NCBI GenBank assembly: GCA_028290465.1
Contig: JAQGJU010000042.1
Location: 1-64,000, forward strand
DNA: 64,000 nt
Origin: Xanthobacteraceae bacterium
GTDB taxonomy: Bacteria; Pseudomonadota; Alphaproteobacteria; Rhizobiales; Xanthobacteraceae
Direction: 5' to 3'
How positions within the stretch are numbered: position 1 is the stretch's first letter; every line of letters begins with the position of its first letter. Positions 17,672 through 28,567 of the stretch are shown piece after piece. Position numbers and translations under genes: made by a program. The notes below the pieces were generated by a model. It did no database searches. It saw only the letters and a program-made list of their open reading frames with translations, and was not told the origin of the DNA.

Positions 17672-18553
17672 TCACTTCTCGCCCAGCAGCGCTTTGATCT
17701 CCGCCCGGAATTCCACCGAGATGTCGTCGCGCGCCAATCCGTACGCGACGTTGGCAACCAGGAAGCCGATCTTGCTGCCGCAATCGTGGCTGCGGCCTTC
17801 GAACTCGACGCCGTGGAAAGGCTGCGTCTTGGCCAGCGTCACCATGCCGTCGGTCAACTGGATCTCGCCGCCGGCGCCGCGCGGCTGGGTCTCCAGGATT
17901 TTGAAGATCTCCGGCTGCAAAATGTAACGCCCGGTGATCGACAGGTTGGACGGCGCTTTCTCACGCGGCGGCTTCTCGACCATCTCGGTGATCGCGAAGC
18001 TTTTGCCGTTGCGCTCGCCGACGCCGACGACGCCGTACATGTGCACGCGCTCCATCGGCACTTCTTCGACCGCGATGATGTTGGCCTTTTCGCCAAGCTT
18101 ATTCGCGGCCTCGATCATCTGCGCGAGACAGCCCGGCTTGTTGTGCACCAGCACGTCCGGCAGCACGACCGCGAACGGCTCGTCGCCAACGATGTCGCGC
18201 GCGCACCACACCGCATGGCCGAGGCCGAGCGGCGACTGCTGGCGCGTGAAGCTGGTCTGTCCGGCGCCCGGCAGTTCGCGCAGCAGCGCTTCCAGTTCGG
18301 CGGTCTTGTTGCGGGCTTCCAGGGTCGCCTCAAGTTCGTAGGCGCGGTCGAAATGGTCCTCGATCACGCCCTTGTTACGGCCGGTGACAAAGATGAAGTG
18401 CTCGATCCCGGCCTCGCGGGCCTCGTCGACCACATGCTGGATCAGCGGCCGGTCGACCACCGTCAACATTTCCTTGGGCATCGCCTTGGTGGCGGGCAGA
18501 AAACGGGTGCCGAGGCCGGCGACGGGGAAAATGGCTTTGCGAATGCGCTTCAT
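17672..18553 (-). CDS. galU: UTP-glucose-1-phosphate uridylyltransferase
   Basis: A 293-residue enzyme making UDP-glucose for lipopolysaccharide, exopolysaccharide and glucans. The nucleotide-binding signature [18 protein letters not shown] is at the N-terminus, followed by the conserved sugar-binding segments [10 protein letters not shown] and [12 protein letters not shown]. The ATG at 18553 ([13 protein letters not shown]) matches the family start; upstream in-frame codons would add 12 unsupported residues. It is divergent from the lytic transglycosylase gene. Confidence 0.96.
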   Translation of the reverse strand: MKRIRKAIFPVAGLGTRFLPATKAMPKEMLTVVDRPLIQHVVDEAREAGIEHFIFVTGRNKGVIEDHFDRAYELEATLEARNKTAELEALLRELPGAGQTSFTRQQSPLGLGHAVWCARDIVGDEPFAVVLPDVLVHNKPGCLAQMIEAANKLGEKANIIAVEEVPMERVHMYGVVGVGERNGKSFAITEMVEKPPREKAPSNLSITGRYILQPEIFKILETQPRGAGGEIQLTDGMVTLAKTQPFHGVEFEGRSHDCGSKIGFLVANVAYGLARDDISVEFRAEIKALLGEK

Positions 18554-18746
18554 CGGTTTCCAGGGTGAGCCGGCCGGACGGGCCGTCAAGAATCGAAGGG
18601 GCCGGCGACATAAAGCACGACGCCGGATCGGGTTCCAAGGTTCCCGCTTGACGCTTGCCGCCTAAAACCGGCCGTATCAGGGCGTTAGGTACGGACGGCA
18701 CCAAAAATCGATGGCGGCCGGGCAGGACAGCCCGCCGCACCCAATA

Positions 18747-18762
18747 TTAACCTTCGGTCAAC
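18747..18762 (+). promoter_or_regulatory. CtrA-like box upstream of the transglycosylase gene
   Basis: TTAA-N7-TCAAC, one base from the CtrA consensus, about 65 bases ahead of the transglycosylase start and in the divergent region shared with galU. The same pattern appears twice ahead of the DUF882 gene. Confidence 0.4.
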
Positions 18763-18825
18763 CGTAACCGCCTTCCATGGCGCCAGACGACATAGCCTCC
18801 GACGCTTGGATTGCAGGAACGCGAC

Positions 18826-20205
18826 ATGGTGACATCGGCCCATAGCTTTGGCGACACGTTGCGCAGCTTCGGTGGCGCGCTTCTCGTGCTGGTCGCGGCC
18901 GGCTGCAGCGCGGTGCAGGCGCAGCAGTCCAAGAACCCCATTTCCACGCTGACCGATCTGATCACTGGCACGGCGTCGCCCGGCGCCGCTCCGGCCGCGC
19001 CGACGGCTTCGAAGGAATGGAGCGGCGAATCCGGCTCGTCCGGACATCCGGCGATGACGGCCGACGCGATCCGCGCCGCCGCGCAGAATTTCCCACAATG
19101 CCTGGAAAACCTGTGGCCGCTGGCCGCCAAGCGCGGCGTGTCGCGCGCGGTCTATGAGCGTCACGCGCTGACGCTGACGCCCGACCTGAAGATCATGGAC
19201 TTCATGGATTCCCAGCCCGAATTCAGCAAGGCGATATGGGAGTACATGGACATATTGGTCAGCGACGTCCGCATCCAGAAGGGTCGCGAAATCCTGGCGA
19301 CGCATCAGGCGTCGTTCGACGCGGTCGAGAAGCATTACGGCGTCGATCGCTACGCGATCGCGGCGATCTGGGGCATCGAATCCAATTACGGCACCCAGGG
19401 TGGCGACCGGCCGGTGGTGCGCTCGACCGCGACGCTGGCCTGTGTCGGCCGCCGGCAAGAGTATTTCCGCGACGAATTCCTGACCACGATGGAGATCCTA
19501 CAGCGCGGCGATGTGAAGCCCGAATACCTGAAGGGCTCCTGGGCCGGCGCGTTCGGCCCGACCCAGTTCATGCCGACCTCGTTCAAGCGCTTCGCGGTCG
19601 ACTTCGACGGCGACGGGCGGCGCGATGTGGTCGAGTCGATCGTCGACATCATCGCGTCAACGGCCAACAACCTGAAAAAGGACGGCTGGGTCGCCGGCCA
19701 GGCCTGGGGTTATGAGGTCACGGTGCCGCAAGGCTTCAACTATCTCTTGGCCGACAAGTCCAAGCAGATGACCGTCGCGCAATGGGAGCACCTCGGCGTC
19801 CGCCGGGTCGGCGGCAAGCCGTTCCTGCGCCACGCCGACCATGCAACGCTGATGCTGCCGGCTGGCGCGCAGGGACCTGCGTTCCTGATGCTGGGGAATT
19901 TCCGCGCCATCCTGCGCTACAATCCGGCCGAGGCTTATGCGCTGGCGATCGGGCACTTTGCCGATCGGCTGCGCGGCGGCGATCCGTTCGTGCAGGCTTG
20001 GCCGCGCCATGAGCGGGTCCTGAGCCGCGCGGAACGGCTGGAACTTCAGACACACTTGGCCCGGCGCGGCTATCGCATCGGCGAGCCGGACGGGATGCTG
20101 GGCGCCAAAACCCGCGACGCGATCCGCGATTTTCAGACCGCCGCGGGCGATATTCCGGACGGCTTCGCGTCCGCCACCGTGCTCGACCGGCTGCGGACCC
20201 GCTGA
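18826..20205 (+). CDS. MltB-type lytic murein transglycosylase with peptidoglycan-binding domain
   Basis: A 459-residue envelope enzyme cleaving glycan strands of peptidoglycan. The N-terminus is a signal with a possible lipobox (LVLVAAGC), so it may be a lipoprotein. The SLT_2/MltB domain (about 70-370) has the catalytic Glu at about 185 in AIWGIESNYGTQGGDR and the supporting GPTQFMPTSFK. A C-terminal PG_binding_1 domain (about 400-455: RRGYRIGEPDGMLGAKTRDA) follows. ATG 18826 is preferred to an in-frame TTG five codons earlier. Confidence 0.93.
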   Translation: MVTSAHSFGDTLRSFGGALLVLVAAGCSAVQAQQSKNPISTLTDLITGTASPGAAPAAPTASKEWSGESGSSGHPAMTADAIRAAAQNFPQCLENLWPLAAKRGVSRAVYERHALTLTPDLKIMDFMDSQPEFSKAIWEYMDILVSDVRIQKGREILATHQASFDAVEKHYGVDRYAIAAIWGIESNYGTQGGDRPVVRSTATLACVGRRQEYFRDEFLTTMEILQRGDVKPEYLKGSWAGAFGPTQFMPTSFKRFAVDFDGDGRRDVVESIVDIIASTANNLKKDGWVAGQAWGYEVTVPQGFNYLLADKSKQMTVAQWEHLGVRRVGGKPFLRHADHATLMLPAGAQGPAFLMLGNFRAILRYNPAEAYALAIGHFADRLRGGDPFVQAWPRHERVLSRAERLELQTHLARRGYRIGEPDGMLGAKTRDAIRDFQTAAGDIPDGFASATVLDRLRTR

Positions 20206-20393
20206 CCACGACGGGATACCCCAACGGTCTGATAAGACTGGACGATTGCGCTGCTTCCTTGGGTACCTAAAAACCTGTGGCGGGTAACCAAACGGGCGTC
20301 TCCAGATTGACATTTTTGCCGTAATATTAGCGGATCAGCCTGCAGCGCCGGCTTGCGCCGCAGCCCGCGACCCATTCGATCGGCCGAACGGCG

Positions 20394-22085
20394 ATGACGC
20401 GCAAACGCAGCCTTTTCCTCCGGTATTTTGGCACGCGCTCACTCCGCGCGATCCTGGGCGGCGTCATCGGCGTCGCACTGGTGTTGCCGGCCGCCGCGCA
20501 GCGGTTCGAGGAGCGTTTCCCGGGCGACCAGCGCCGGCGTCCGCCCGCCCCAATTCCGCAGCAGGAACGCCCGTCAGGCTTTCAGTTTCCCTTCTTCGGC
20601 GGCTTCTCGGCGCCGTCACGGCCGTCGTTTTTCGACCCGGCCCCACAGCAGCAACGCCAAGCGCCGGCCGCCGACTTCAGCCGCGCCCCGCCACCGACCC
20701 ATAAGGGCGACACGTCGCCGACTTCAAACATCGTGGTGCTGGGCGATTCGATGGCCGACTGGCTGGCCTACGGGTTGGAGGACATCCTCTCCGACATGCC
20801 GGAGGTCGGCGTGGTGCGTAAGCTCAAGACCCATTCCGGCCTGGTACGCTACGACACCAAGGCCGAGCCGCCGGATTGGGCGGTTGCGGCGCGCGACATT
20901 CTGGCCGCCGAGAAGCCAACCGCCATCGTGATGATGGTCGGCTCCAACGACCGATTGCCGCTGCGCGACGCGCCGGAAAAACCCGAGAAGCCAGCAAGCG
21001 ATACGCCGTCGATCGCCGCGCCCGAGAAGAAGAACGCAGCCGGCGCCAGCCATGAATTCCAGTCCGAAAAGTGGACCGAGCTTTATACCAAGCGCATCGA
21101 CGACACGATGACGGCGCTGAAGGCGCGCGGCGTGCCGGTGTTCTGGGTCGGACTGCCGTCGCAGCGCAGCCCGCGCGCCACCGCCGACGCGCTGTTCCTC
21201 AACGATCTCTATCGCGGCCGCGCCGAGAAGGCCGGCATCGTCTACGTCGATATCTGGGACGGCTTCGTCAACGAGGCCGGCAAGTTTACGATTTTCGGAC
21301 CGGACTTCGAGGGCCAGAACCGCCGGCTGCGCGCCGGCGACGGCGTGCATTTCACCAAGGCCGGTGCGCAGAAGCTGGCCCATTACGTCGACCGGGAAAT
21401 CAAACGCGCGATCCAGAACCGGCTGCTGCCGGTGGCGCTGCCGGCGCAGGACGAACCGTCCACGCCCTCGGCGCCGACCGTCGCGCGTCCGGGCGGACCG
21501 GCGCCGCGTCCGATCGCCGGTCCTGTCGTGCCGCTGTCGGCCCCGCCCCCTTCCGGCGAAGAACTGCTCGGCGGCAACAGCAGCCGCGCACCCGCCGCCG
21601 ATCCGTTGGTGACCCGCGTGCTGGTCAAGGGCGACGCGCCGCCGGTCTCGGCAGGTCGCGCCGACGATTATTCCTGGCCGCCCGGCAGCGCCTTGGCGGC
21701 GGCCCCGGCCGCGGCTCCGCTGCCGGCCGAAGTCACCACGAGCACGGTCAATCCGACACCTGAGCGCGCGCCGCCAGTCGCTGCTGTGAGACGTCCCGCC
21801 GCCACCGAGACGCCGGCGACGCCGTCCGCCCGCGTGATCACGGCGCCCGCGCCCGGTTCAAATCCGTCGGCCGTGAAACCGCCGCCGGCCCGCACGCAGA
21901 TTCGCCGCGCGCCGATCGAAGCCGATGCGCATCCGGATGCCGTGCGTCCGATCGCGCCCACCGCGCCGACGACTCCCCGCCCGGTGATCCGCCGCGCGCC
22001 GCCGCCGGCCGACACCGGCGACGCACCGCGTCCGCCCGCGCCCGTAGGCCGGGCCGCCTTCGCGCCATGGGGCGCGGAGCGCTGA
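20394..22085 (+). CDS. DUF459 SGNH-type hydrolase, exported
   Basis: A 563-residue protein. A signal segment (LRAILGGVIGVALVLPAAAQ) is followed by a Pro/Arg/Gln-rich stretch and an SGNH/GDSL domain (about 110-345). Its block I is VLGDSMADWL with nucleophile Ser119, it has an SGNH-like MMVGSNDRL, and the late Asp/His pair is DGVHFTKAG. The last ~210 residues are low-complexity, rich in Pro, Ala and Arg. DUF459 proteins are thought to act as periplasmic esterases or acyltransferases, for example on envelope polysaccharides. The substrate is not known. Confidence 0.88.
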   Translation: MTRKRSLFLRYFGTRSLRAILGGVIGVALVLPAAAQRFEERFPGDQRRRPPAPIPQQERPSGFQFPFFGGFSAPSRPSFFDPAPQQQRQAPAADFSRAPPPTHKGDTSPTSNIVVLGDSMADWLAYGLEDILSDMPEVGVVRKLKTHSGLVRYDTKAEPPDWAVAARDILAAEKPTAIVMMVGSNDRLPLRDAPEKPEKPASDTPSIAAPEKKNAAGASHEFQSEKWTELYTKRIDDTMTALKARGVPVFWVGLPSQRSPRATADALFLNDLYRGRAEKAGIVYVDIWDGFVNEAGKFTIFGPDFEGQNRRLRAGDGVHFTKAGAQKLAHYVDREIKRAIQNRLLPVALPAQDEPSTPSAPTVARPGGPAPRPIAGPVVPLSAPPPSGEELLGGNSSRAPAADPLVTRVLVKGDAPPVSAGRADDYSWPPGSALAAAPAAAPLPAEVTTSTVNPTPERAPPVAAVRRPAATETPATPSARVITAPAPGSNPSAVKPPPARTQIRRAPIEADAHPDAVRPIAPTAPTTPRPVIRRAPPPADTGDAPRPPAPVGRAAFAPWGAER

Positions 22086-22100
22086 CAGAAGCACTGCTTC

Positions 22101-22187
22101 ACCTCTCCCCGCCCGAAGTCGGATATATCCGACTTCGGCCAGTTTAATCGCCGATCTCGGGTAAACCCGAGATCGGTGGGGAGAGGT
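22101..22187. repeat. three-way-junction palindromic element
   Basis: The outer stem ACCTCTCCCC (22101-22110) / GGGGAGAGGT (22178-22187) encloses two perfect palindromic hairpins, 22113-22138 (CCGAAGTCGGAT and its complement) and 22151-22176 (CCGATCTCGGG and its complement). All three stems are perfect, so single-stranded DNA or RNA would fold into a three-way junction. It lies between convergent genes and resembles intergenic repeats of this bacterial group. Confidence 0.85.
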
Positions 22188-22252
22188 CGGCGAGCGTAGC
22201 TCGCGGGTGAGGGGGGATTGCCTATCGAGAGTCCGAGCGACCCTTACCCCAA

Positions 22253-22275
22253 CCCTCTCCCTAATAGGGAGAGGG
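22253..22275. terminator. hairpin between two convergent genes
   Basis: CCCTCTCCCT-AAT-AGGGAGAGGG, a perfect 10-bp stem, about 85 bases from the gltD stop and 170 from the DUF459 stop. It probably belongs to the same repeat array as 22101-22187. It lacks a U run, so a termination function is possible but unproven. Confidence 0.5.
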
Positions 22276-22359
22276 AGCGCACAGCATGCGCCACATCTTC
22301 ATACAACCTAAGTCGGGCAGTTGATCATCAAGCCCGGGCAATGACGACCACGCTGAAAA

Positions 22360-23778
22360 TCAGCGCGGCAGTTCGGTCGTGCCCATCAGGAATTGATCGA
22401 TTGAGCGGGCGCATTGGCGCCCCTCGCGGATCGCCCACACCACCAGCGACTGTCCGCGCCGCATGTCGCCGGCCGCGAACACCTTGGCGTGCGAGGCCTG
22501 ATAGTCGTCGGTGTTGGCGCGCACATTGCCGCGCGGATCAAGCTCCAGTCCGAGCGAGGCGATCAGCCCCTCGCGCACCGGGTGCACGAAGCCCATTGCC
22601 AGCAGCACCAGATCGGCCTTGATCTCGAACTCAGTGCCCGGGATCGGCTTGATCTTGTCGTCGGCGCGAATGCAATGCAGCGCTTTCACCATACCGTTCT
22701 CGCCGGTGAGCTTCTGCGTCAGCACCGAGAACTGCCGCTCGGCGCCTTCCTCGTGGCTCGACGAGGTGCGCAGCTTCAGCGGCCAGTTCGGCCACGTCAT
22801 CTGCTTGTCTTCCTTCGCGGGCGGCATCGGCATGATTTCGAAATTGGTCACCGACAGCGCGCCCTGGCGAATCGACGTGCCGATGCAGTCGGAGCCGGTG
22901 TCGCCGCCGCCGATCACCACGACATGCTTGCCGGTGGCCAGGATCGGCTTGACGTCGCCCAGATCCTCGCCGCTGATGCGGCGGTTTTGCTGCGGCAGGA
23001 AATCCATCGCGAAATGCACGCCATCCAGTTCGCGGCCCGGAATGGTCAGGTCGCGGGCGTGTTCGGCGCCGCCGGTCAGCGCGACCGCATCATAGGTTTC
23101 GAGCAGTTCGGCGGCCGGCAGATTGACGCCGACATGGGCTCCGTAATGGAAGGTGACGCCTTCGCCCTGCATCTGCTCGACGCGGCGATCGACGATCTGC
23201 TTTTCCATCTTGAAGTCGGGAATGCCGTAGCGCAGCAGCCCGCCGGCCTTGGCGAATTTTTCGAACACATGCACGTCATGGCCGGCGCGCGCGAGCTGCT
23301 GCGCGCAGGCCAGCCCGGCCGGACCCGAACCGATCACCGCGACCTTCTTGCCGGTCTTGTGCGTCGCCGGCTCGGGCTTGATCCAGCCCGACTCGATGGC
23401 GCGATCCGCGATCGCGCATTCGATGGTCTTGATCGCGACCGGATTGTCTTCGAGATTGAGCGTGCACGACGCTTCGCACGGCGCCGGACAGACTCGCCCG
23501 GTGACCTCGGGAAAATTGTTGGTCGAGTGCAGATTGCGTGAAGCCTCTTCCCAGTTGTCACGATAGACCAGATCGTTCCAGTCGGGGATCTGGTTGTTCA
23601 CCGGACATCCGGTGTGACAATACGGAATGCCGCAATCCATGCAGCGCGCCGCCTGCTGTTTGGTTTCCTTCTCGGGAAGCGGCAGCACGAACTCGCGATA
23701 ATGGCGCACGCGTTCCTCGACCGGCTCGTAGTGGCGGTCGTTGCGCTCGAACTCAAGAAATCCGGTAATCTTGCCCAT
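22360..23778 (-). CDS. gltD: glutamate synthase (NADPH) small subunit
   Basis: A 472-residue subunit that passes electrons from NADPH to the large subunit in the GOGAT reaction (glutamine + 2-oxoglutarate to two glutamates). N-terminal Cys clusters for Fe-S binding are visible ([19 protein letters not shown] and [12 protein letters not shown]). The FAD-binding [21 protein letters not shown] and the NADPH-binding [20 protein letters not shown] follow. ATG 23778 ([12 protein letters not shown]) is the family start. It lies directly downstream of gltB with a 64-base gap, as one operon. Confidence 0.96.
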   Translation of the reverse strand: MGKITGFLEFERNDRHYEPVEERVRHYREFVLPLPEKETKQQAARCMDCGIPYCHTGCPVNNQIPDWNDLVYRDNWEEASRNLHSTNNFPEVTGRVCPAPCEASCTLNLEDNPVAIKTIECAIADRAIESGWIKPEPATHKTGKKVAVIGSGPAGLACAQQLARAGHDVHVFEKFAKAGGLLRYGIPDFKMEKQIVDRRVEQMQGEGVTFHYGAHVGVNLPAAELLETYDAVALTGGAEHARDLTIPGRELDGVHFAMDFLPQQNRRISGEDLGDVKPILATGKHVVVIGGGDTGSDCIGTSIRQGALSVTNFEIMPMPPAKEDKQMTWPNWPLKLRTSSSHEEGAERQFSVLTQKLTGENGMVKALHCIRADDKIKPIPGTEFEIKADLVLLAMGFVHPVREGLIASLGLELDPRGNVRANTDDYQASHAKVFAAGDMRRGQSLVVWAIREGRQCARSIDQFLMGTTELPR

Positions 23779-23842
23779 TGCGTTTAGCCGACCACGTTCG
23801 AAATGCGAGGCGATGTGAAATTGCGCGCGTTGCGGAACGGTT

Positions 23843-26800
23843 TCATTCCGCCGCCTCCAGCCGGGCCTTGGCCATTTCGGCCAGGGCACGGCGATACTCG
23901 ATCGGCATCACCTTCTTGAACTTGGGCAGATAGGCGTCCCAATTTTCCAGAATCTCGGTGGCGCGCTTCGATCCGGCAAAGCGCGCATGCCGGGTGATCA
24001 GTATCCGCAGCCGCTGCGCGTCGTAGCGGGTCATGTCGCCCATCACTTCGACCCGGCCGTGGCCGTCGAGATCGCCGGCGTGGTGATAGACCTTGGCGTT
24101 GACGTCTTCCTCGGCCGGAATCGGCTCGAGTTCGACCATCGCCATGTTGCAGCGGCTCTTGAAGGTGTCGTCCTCGTCCAGCACGTAGGCGATGCCGCCC
24201 GACATGCCGGCCGCGAAGTTGCGCCCGGTGCGGCCGAGCACGACGACGACGCCGCCGGTCATGTATTCGCAGCAGTGATCGCCGGCGCCTTCGACGACGG
24301 CGGTCGCGCCGGAGTTACGCACCGCGAAGCGCTCGCCGGCGACGCCGCGCAGGTAGCACTCGCCCTCGACCGCGCCGTACAGCACGGTGTTGCCGACGAT
24401 GATCGACTCTTCCGGCACGATGCCGGAATCGGCCGGCGGGCGCACCACGATGCGGCCGCCCGACAGGCCCTTGCCGACATAGTCGTTGCCTTCGCCTTCG
24501 AGTTCGAAGGTGACGCCGCGCGCCAGCCAGGCACCGAAGCTCTGCCCGGCGATGCCCTTGAAGTTCACCGTGATGGTGTCGTGCGGCAGCCCTTCATGGC
24601 CGTAGCGCTTGGCGATCTCACCGGACAGCATCGCGCCGGCGGTGCGGTCGGTGTTGCGGATATCGGACGTGATCCGCACCTTGGCGCCGCGATCCAGCGC
24701 CGGCTGCGCCTCCGCGATCAGGCGGCGGTCGATGATCTTGTGGATGTTGTGCGCCTGCGACTCGTTGTGGAAGATGCTCTCGCCCTTGGCCACGTCCGGC
24801 TTCAGGAACAGCTTGGAGAAGTCGAGCCCTTTGGCCTTCCAGTGTTCGAGCACGCGGCGCTGGTCGATCATCTGGATCTGGCCGACCATCTCGTCGAGAT
24901 TGCGATAGCCGAGTTCCGCCATCAGCTCGCGCACCTCTTCTGCGACGAAGAAGAAGTAGTTGATGACGTGCTCAGGCTGGCCGCGGAACCGCGCGCGCAA
25001 CACCGGATCCTGCGTCGCGACGCCGACCGGGCAGGTGTTCAGGTGACACTTGCGCATCATGATGCAGCCGGCCGCGATCAGCGGCGCGGTCGCGAAGCCG
25101 AACTCGTCGGCGCCCAGCAGCGCACCGATGACGACGTCGCGGCCGGTGCGGATGCCGCCATCGACCTGCACGGCGAGGCGGCTGCGCAGCCGGTTCATCA
25201 CCAGCGTCTGATGGGTCTCGGCGAGGCCGATCTCCCACGGGCTGCCGGCATGCTTGAGCGACGTCAGCGGCGAAGCGCCGGTGCCGCCCTCGAAGCCCGA
25301 GATGGTGACGTGATCGGCGCGCGCCTTGGAGACGCCGGCCGCGACGGTGCCAACGCCGATTTCCGAGACCAGCTTGACCGAGACGAGACCGTCCGGATTG
25401 ACGTTCTTCAGGTCGAAGATCAATTGCGCCAGATCCTCGATCGAATAGATGTCGTGATGCGGCGGCGGCGAAATCAGGCCGACGCCCGGCGTCGCGTGGC
25501 GCACCTTGGCGATCACCGCGTCGACCTTGTGGCCGGGCAGCTGGCCGCCCTCGCCGGGCTTGGCGCCCTGCGCCATCTTGATCTGCATCATGTCGGAGTT
25601 GACCAGATACTCCGTGGTCACGCCGAAGCGGCCGGACGCGACCTGCTTGATCGCCGAGCGCATCGAATCGCCGTTTGCCATCGGCTTGAAGCGATCGGAT
25701 TCCTCGCCGCCTTCGCCGGTGTTCGACTTGCCGCCGATCCGGTTCATGGCGATTGCCAGCGTCGTGTGCGCCTCGCGCGAGATCGAGCCGAACGACATCG
25801 CGCCGGTCGAGAACCGCTTGACGAGTTCCTTGGCCGGCTCGACCTCGTCAATCGAGATCGGCTTGCGGCCATCCTCTTGCGCGCTCCTGATGCGGAACAG
25901 GCCGCGAATGGTCAGCAGGTGCTCGGCCTGATCGTTGACGATCTTGGCATAGGCCCGGTAGCTGTCCTGCGAATTGCCGCGCACCGCATGCTGCAGGGCC
26001 GCGACGGTGGCCGCGGTCCAGACATGGTCTTCGCCGCGCACCCGAACCGCATATTCGCCGCCGACGTCGAGCGCGTCGCGATAGATCGGCACATCGGCGA
26101 ACGCTTCGCGGTGACGGCTCACCGTCTCCAGGGCGATCTCAGACAGGCCGACGCCTTCAATACGGGTCGCCGTACCGGTGAAGTATTTGGCGACGAAGTC
26201 GGTGCGCAGCCCGATGGCGTCGAAAATCTGCGCGCCGCAATAGGACTGATAGGTCGAGATGCCCATCTTGGACATCACCTTGAGCAGGCCCTTGTCGATC
26301 GACTTGATGTAGCGCTTGACGAGTTCCTTCTCGTCCAGCTTCTGAAACTGATCCTTGCCGGCGCTGAGCGTCTCAAACGCCAGATAAGGATTGATCGCCT
26401 CGGCGCCGTAGCCGGCCAGACATGCGAAGTGATGCACTTCGCGCGGCTCGCCGGATTCCACCACTAGGCCGACCGAGGTGCGAAGTCCTTGCCGGATCAG
26501 GTGATGGTGCACGGCCGCGCAGGCCAGCAGCGACGGCAGCGCGATCCGCTCGGCGCTGAGCGCCCGGTCGGACAGGATGATGATGTTGATGCCCTCGCGC
26601 ACCGCGCCTTCGGCGCGTCCGCACAGTGCATCCAGCGCGTCCTCCATGCCGGCCGCGCCGCGTTCGGCCGGCCAGGTCACGTCGAGGGTCAGCGACTTGA
26701 AATGCGAGTCGCTGACCTCGGTGATCGACCGGATCTTTTCCAGGTCCGCATTGGTCAGGATCGGCTGACGCACTTCGAGGCGCTTGGTGTTCGACAGGCC

Positions 26801-28567
26801 TTCGATGTCGAACAGGTTCGGGCGCGGCCCGATGATCGACACCAGGCTCATCACCAGTTCTTCGCGGATCGGATCGATCGGCGGGTTGGTGACCTGGGCG
26901 AAGTTCTGCTTGAAATACGTGAACAGAGACATCGACTTGTCCGAAAGCGCCGAGATCGGCGTATCGGTGCCCATCGAGCCGATGGCTTCCTCGCCGGTGG
27001 TGGCCATCGGGGCCATCAGCAGCTTCAGGTCTTCCTGGGTGTAGCCGAACGACTGCTGACGATCGAGCAGCGAGAGGTTCGACAGGCTGGCCTTGTTGGC
27101 CGCCTCGGGCAGATCTTCCAGCACGATCTGGGTGCGCTCCAGCCATTCCCGGTACGGGTGGCTGTTGGCCAGCGTCGCCTTGAGTTCCTCATCGGGAATC
27201 AGCCGGCCCTGGTCGAGATCGACCAGCAGCATCTTGCCGGGCTGCAGCCGCCATTTGCGCACGATGTCTTTTTCGGGAATCCCGAGCACGCCCATTTCGG
27301 ACGCCATCAGGATGCGGTCGTCGCGCGTCACCAGGAAGCGCGCCGGGCGCAGGCCGTTGCGGTCCAGCGTCGCGCCGATCATCCGTCCATTGGTGAACGC
27401 GATGGCGGCCGGACCATCCCACGGCTCCATCAGCGCGGCGTTGTATTCGTAGAACGAACGGCGCTCCTCATCCATCAGCGGATTGCCGGCCCACGCCTCC
27501 GGAATCATCATCATCACTGCATGGGCGAGCGGATAGCCGCCCTGCACCAGGAATTCGAGCGCGTTGTCGAAGCACGCGGTGTCGGACTGGCCCTCATACG
27601 AAATCGGCCAGAGCTTCTCGATGTTGTCGCCGAACAACGGCGAATGCGCCGAGGCCTGCCGCGCCGCCATCCAGTTGTTGTTGCCGCGCAGCGTGTTGAT
27701 TTCACCGTTATGCGCCACCATCCGATACGGATGCGCCAGCGACCACGCCGGGAAGGTGTTGGTCGAGAACCGCTGATGCACCAGCGCCAGCGCGCTTTCG
27801 AAATCCGGCTCGTGCAGGTCCGGATAATAGGTGCCGAGCTGGTCAGCCAGGAACATGCCCTTGTAGACCACCGTGCGGCACGAGATCAACACCGGGTAAT
27901 AGCCCGACAGCCGGCGCTCGCGGCGCCGGTAGATCTTGTTCGAAATCGCCTTGCGCAGGATGTACAGCCGGCGCTCGAACTCGTCCTCGGATTTGATCTT
28001 GCTGCCGCGCCCGATGAACACCTGCATGTGCACCGGCTCGGTCGGCTTGACGGTTTCGCCCAGGGTCGAGTTGTCGCTCGGCACATCGCGCCAGCCGAGC
28101 AGTGTCAGGCCTTCGGCCGCGACCGTCTCGGCATAGACCTGCTTGATGATGCCGCGCCATTCCGGGTCGCGCGGCATGAACAGGAAACCGACGGCGTATT
28201 CGCCGGGCGCCGGCAGCTTGAAGCCGAGTTCGGTCGCCTTGCGGACAAAAAACTTGTGCGGGATTTGCACCAGGATGCCGGCACCGTCGCCGGCGCGCGG
28301 ATCGGCACCGACCGCGCCGCGATGTTCGAGATTAACCAGGACGGTCAGCGCATCGGCCACGATCTGATGCGACTTGCGGCCCTTGATGTCGGCGATGAAG
28401 CCGACGCCGCAGGAATCCTTTTCCTTCGACGGGTCGTACAAGCCCTGCGCCGCCGGCATGCCGGGATCGGCGCTGTCTTTGTACAAGCTCCGCGCGTCGG
28501 TAAAGCCACGCTCCAACCCGATGGCGGATTGTTCGCCTTGCTCTGGATCGAACTCTGTCGCGCTCAT
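23843..28567 (-). CDS. gltB: glutamate synthase large subunit
   Basis: The 1574-residue catalytic subunit of GOGAT. A propeptide of about 50 residues precedes the class II glutaminase nucleophile Cys53 ([16 protein letters not shown]); the propeptide is normally removed. Then come the central domain, the FMN/2-oxoglutarate synthase domain with [10 protein letters not shown] and [20 protein letters not shown], the 3Fe-4S motif [15 protein letters not shown], and the C-terminal GXGXG beta-helix. The ATG at 28567 is chosen, with another ATG two codons earlier. It is the first gene of gltBD. The full length is intact with no frameshift. Confidence 0.97.
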   Translation of the reverse strand: MSATEFDPEQGEQSAIGLERGFTDARSLYKDSADPGMPAAQGLYDPSKEKDSCGVGFIADIKGRKSHQIVADALTVLVNLEHRGAVGADPRAGDGAGILVQIPHKFFVRKATELGFKLPAPGEYAVGFLFMPRDPEWRGIIKQVYAETVAAEGLTLLGWRDVPSDNSTLGETVKPTEPVHMQVFIGRGSKIKSEDEFERRLYILRKAISNKIYRRRERRLSGYYPVLISCRTVVYKGMFLADQLGTYYPDLHEPDFESALALVHQRFSTNTFPAWSLAHPYRMVAHNGEINTLRGNNNWMAARQASAHSPLFGDNIEKLWPISYEGQSDTACFDNALEFLVQGGYPLAHAVMMMIPEAWAGNPLMDEERRSFYEYNAALMEPWDGPAAIAFTNGRMIGATLDRNGLRPARFLVTRDDRILMASEMGVLGIPEKDIVRKWRLQPGKMLLVDLDQGRLIPDEELKATLANSHPYREWLERTQIVLEDLPEAANKASLSNLSLLDRQQSFGYTQEDLKLLMAPMATTGEEAIGSMGTDTPISALSDKSMSLFTYFKQNFAQVTNPPIDPIREELVMSLVSIIGPRPNLFDIEGLSNTKRLEVRQPILTNADLEKIRSITEVSDSHFKSLTLDVTWPAERGAAGMEDALDALCGRAEGAVREGINIIILSDRALSAERIALPSLLACAAVHHHLIRQGLRTSVGLVVESGEPREVHHFACLAGYGAEAINPYLAFETLSAGKDQFQKLDEKELVKRYIKSIDKGLLKVMSKMGISTYQSYCGAQIFDAIGLRTDFVAKYFTGTATRIEGVGLSEIALETVSRHREAFADVPIYRDALDVGGEYAVRVRGEDHVWTAATVAALQHAVRGNSQDSYRAYAKIVNDQAEHLLTIRGLFRIRSAQEDGRKPISIDEVEPAKELVKRFSTGAMSFGSISREAHTTLAIAMNRIGGKSNTGEGGEESDRFKPMANGDSMRSAIKQVASGRFGVTTEYLVNSDMMQIKMAQGAKPGEGGQLPGHKVDAVIAKVRHATPGVGLISPPPHHDIYSIEDLAQLIFDLKNVNPDGLVSVKLVSEIGVGTVAAGVSKARADHVTISGFEGGTGASPLTSLKHAGSPWEIGLAETHQTLVMNRLRSRLAVQVDGGIRTGRDVVIGALLGADEFGFATAPLIAAGCIMMRKCHLNTCPVGVATQDPVLRARFRGQPEHVINYFFFVAEEVRELMAELGYRNLDEMVGQIQMIDQRRVLEHWKAKGLDFSKLFLKPDVAKGESIFHNESQAHNIHKIIDRRLIAEAQPALDRGAKVRITSDIRNTDRTAGAMLSGEIAKRYGHEGLPHDTITVNFKGIAGQSFGAWLARGVTFELEGEGNDYVGKGLSGGRIVVRPPADSGIVPEESIIVGNTVLYGAVEGECYLRGVAGERFAVRNSGATAVVEGAGDHCCEYMTGGVVVVLGRTGRNFAAGMSGGIAYVLDEDDTFKSRCNMAMVELEPIPAEEDVNAKVYHHAGDLDGHGRVEVMGDMTRYDAQRLRILITRHARFAGSKRATEILENWDAYLPKFKKVMPIEYRRALAEMAKARLEAAE

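Noticed and set aside
20307-20327. TTGACA followed by TAATAT upstream of the DUF459 gene
   Set aside because: The two hexamers are only nine bases apart, too close for a promoter pair.
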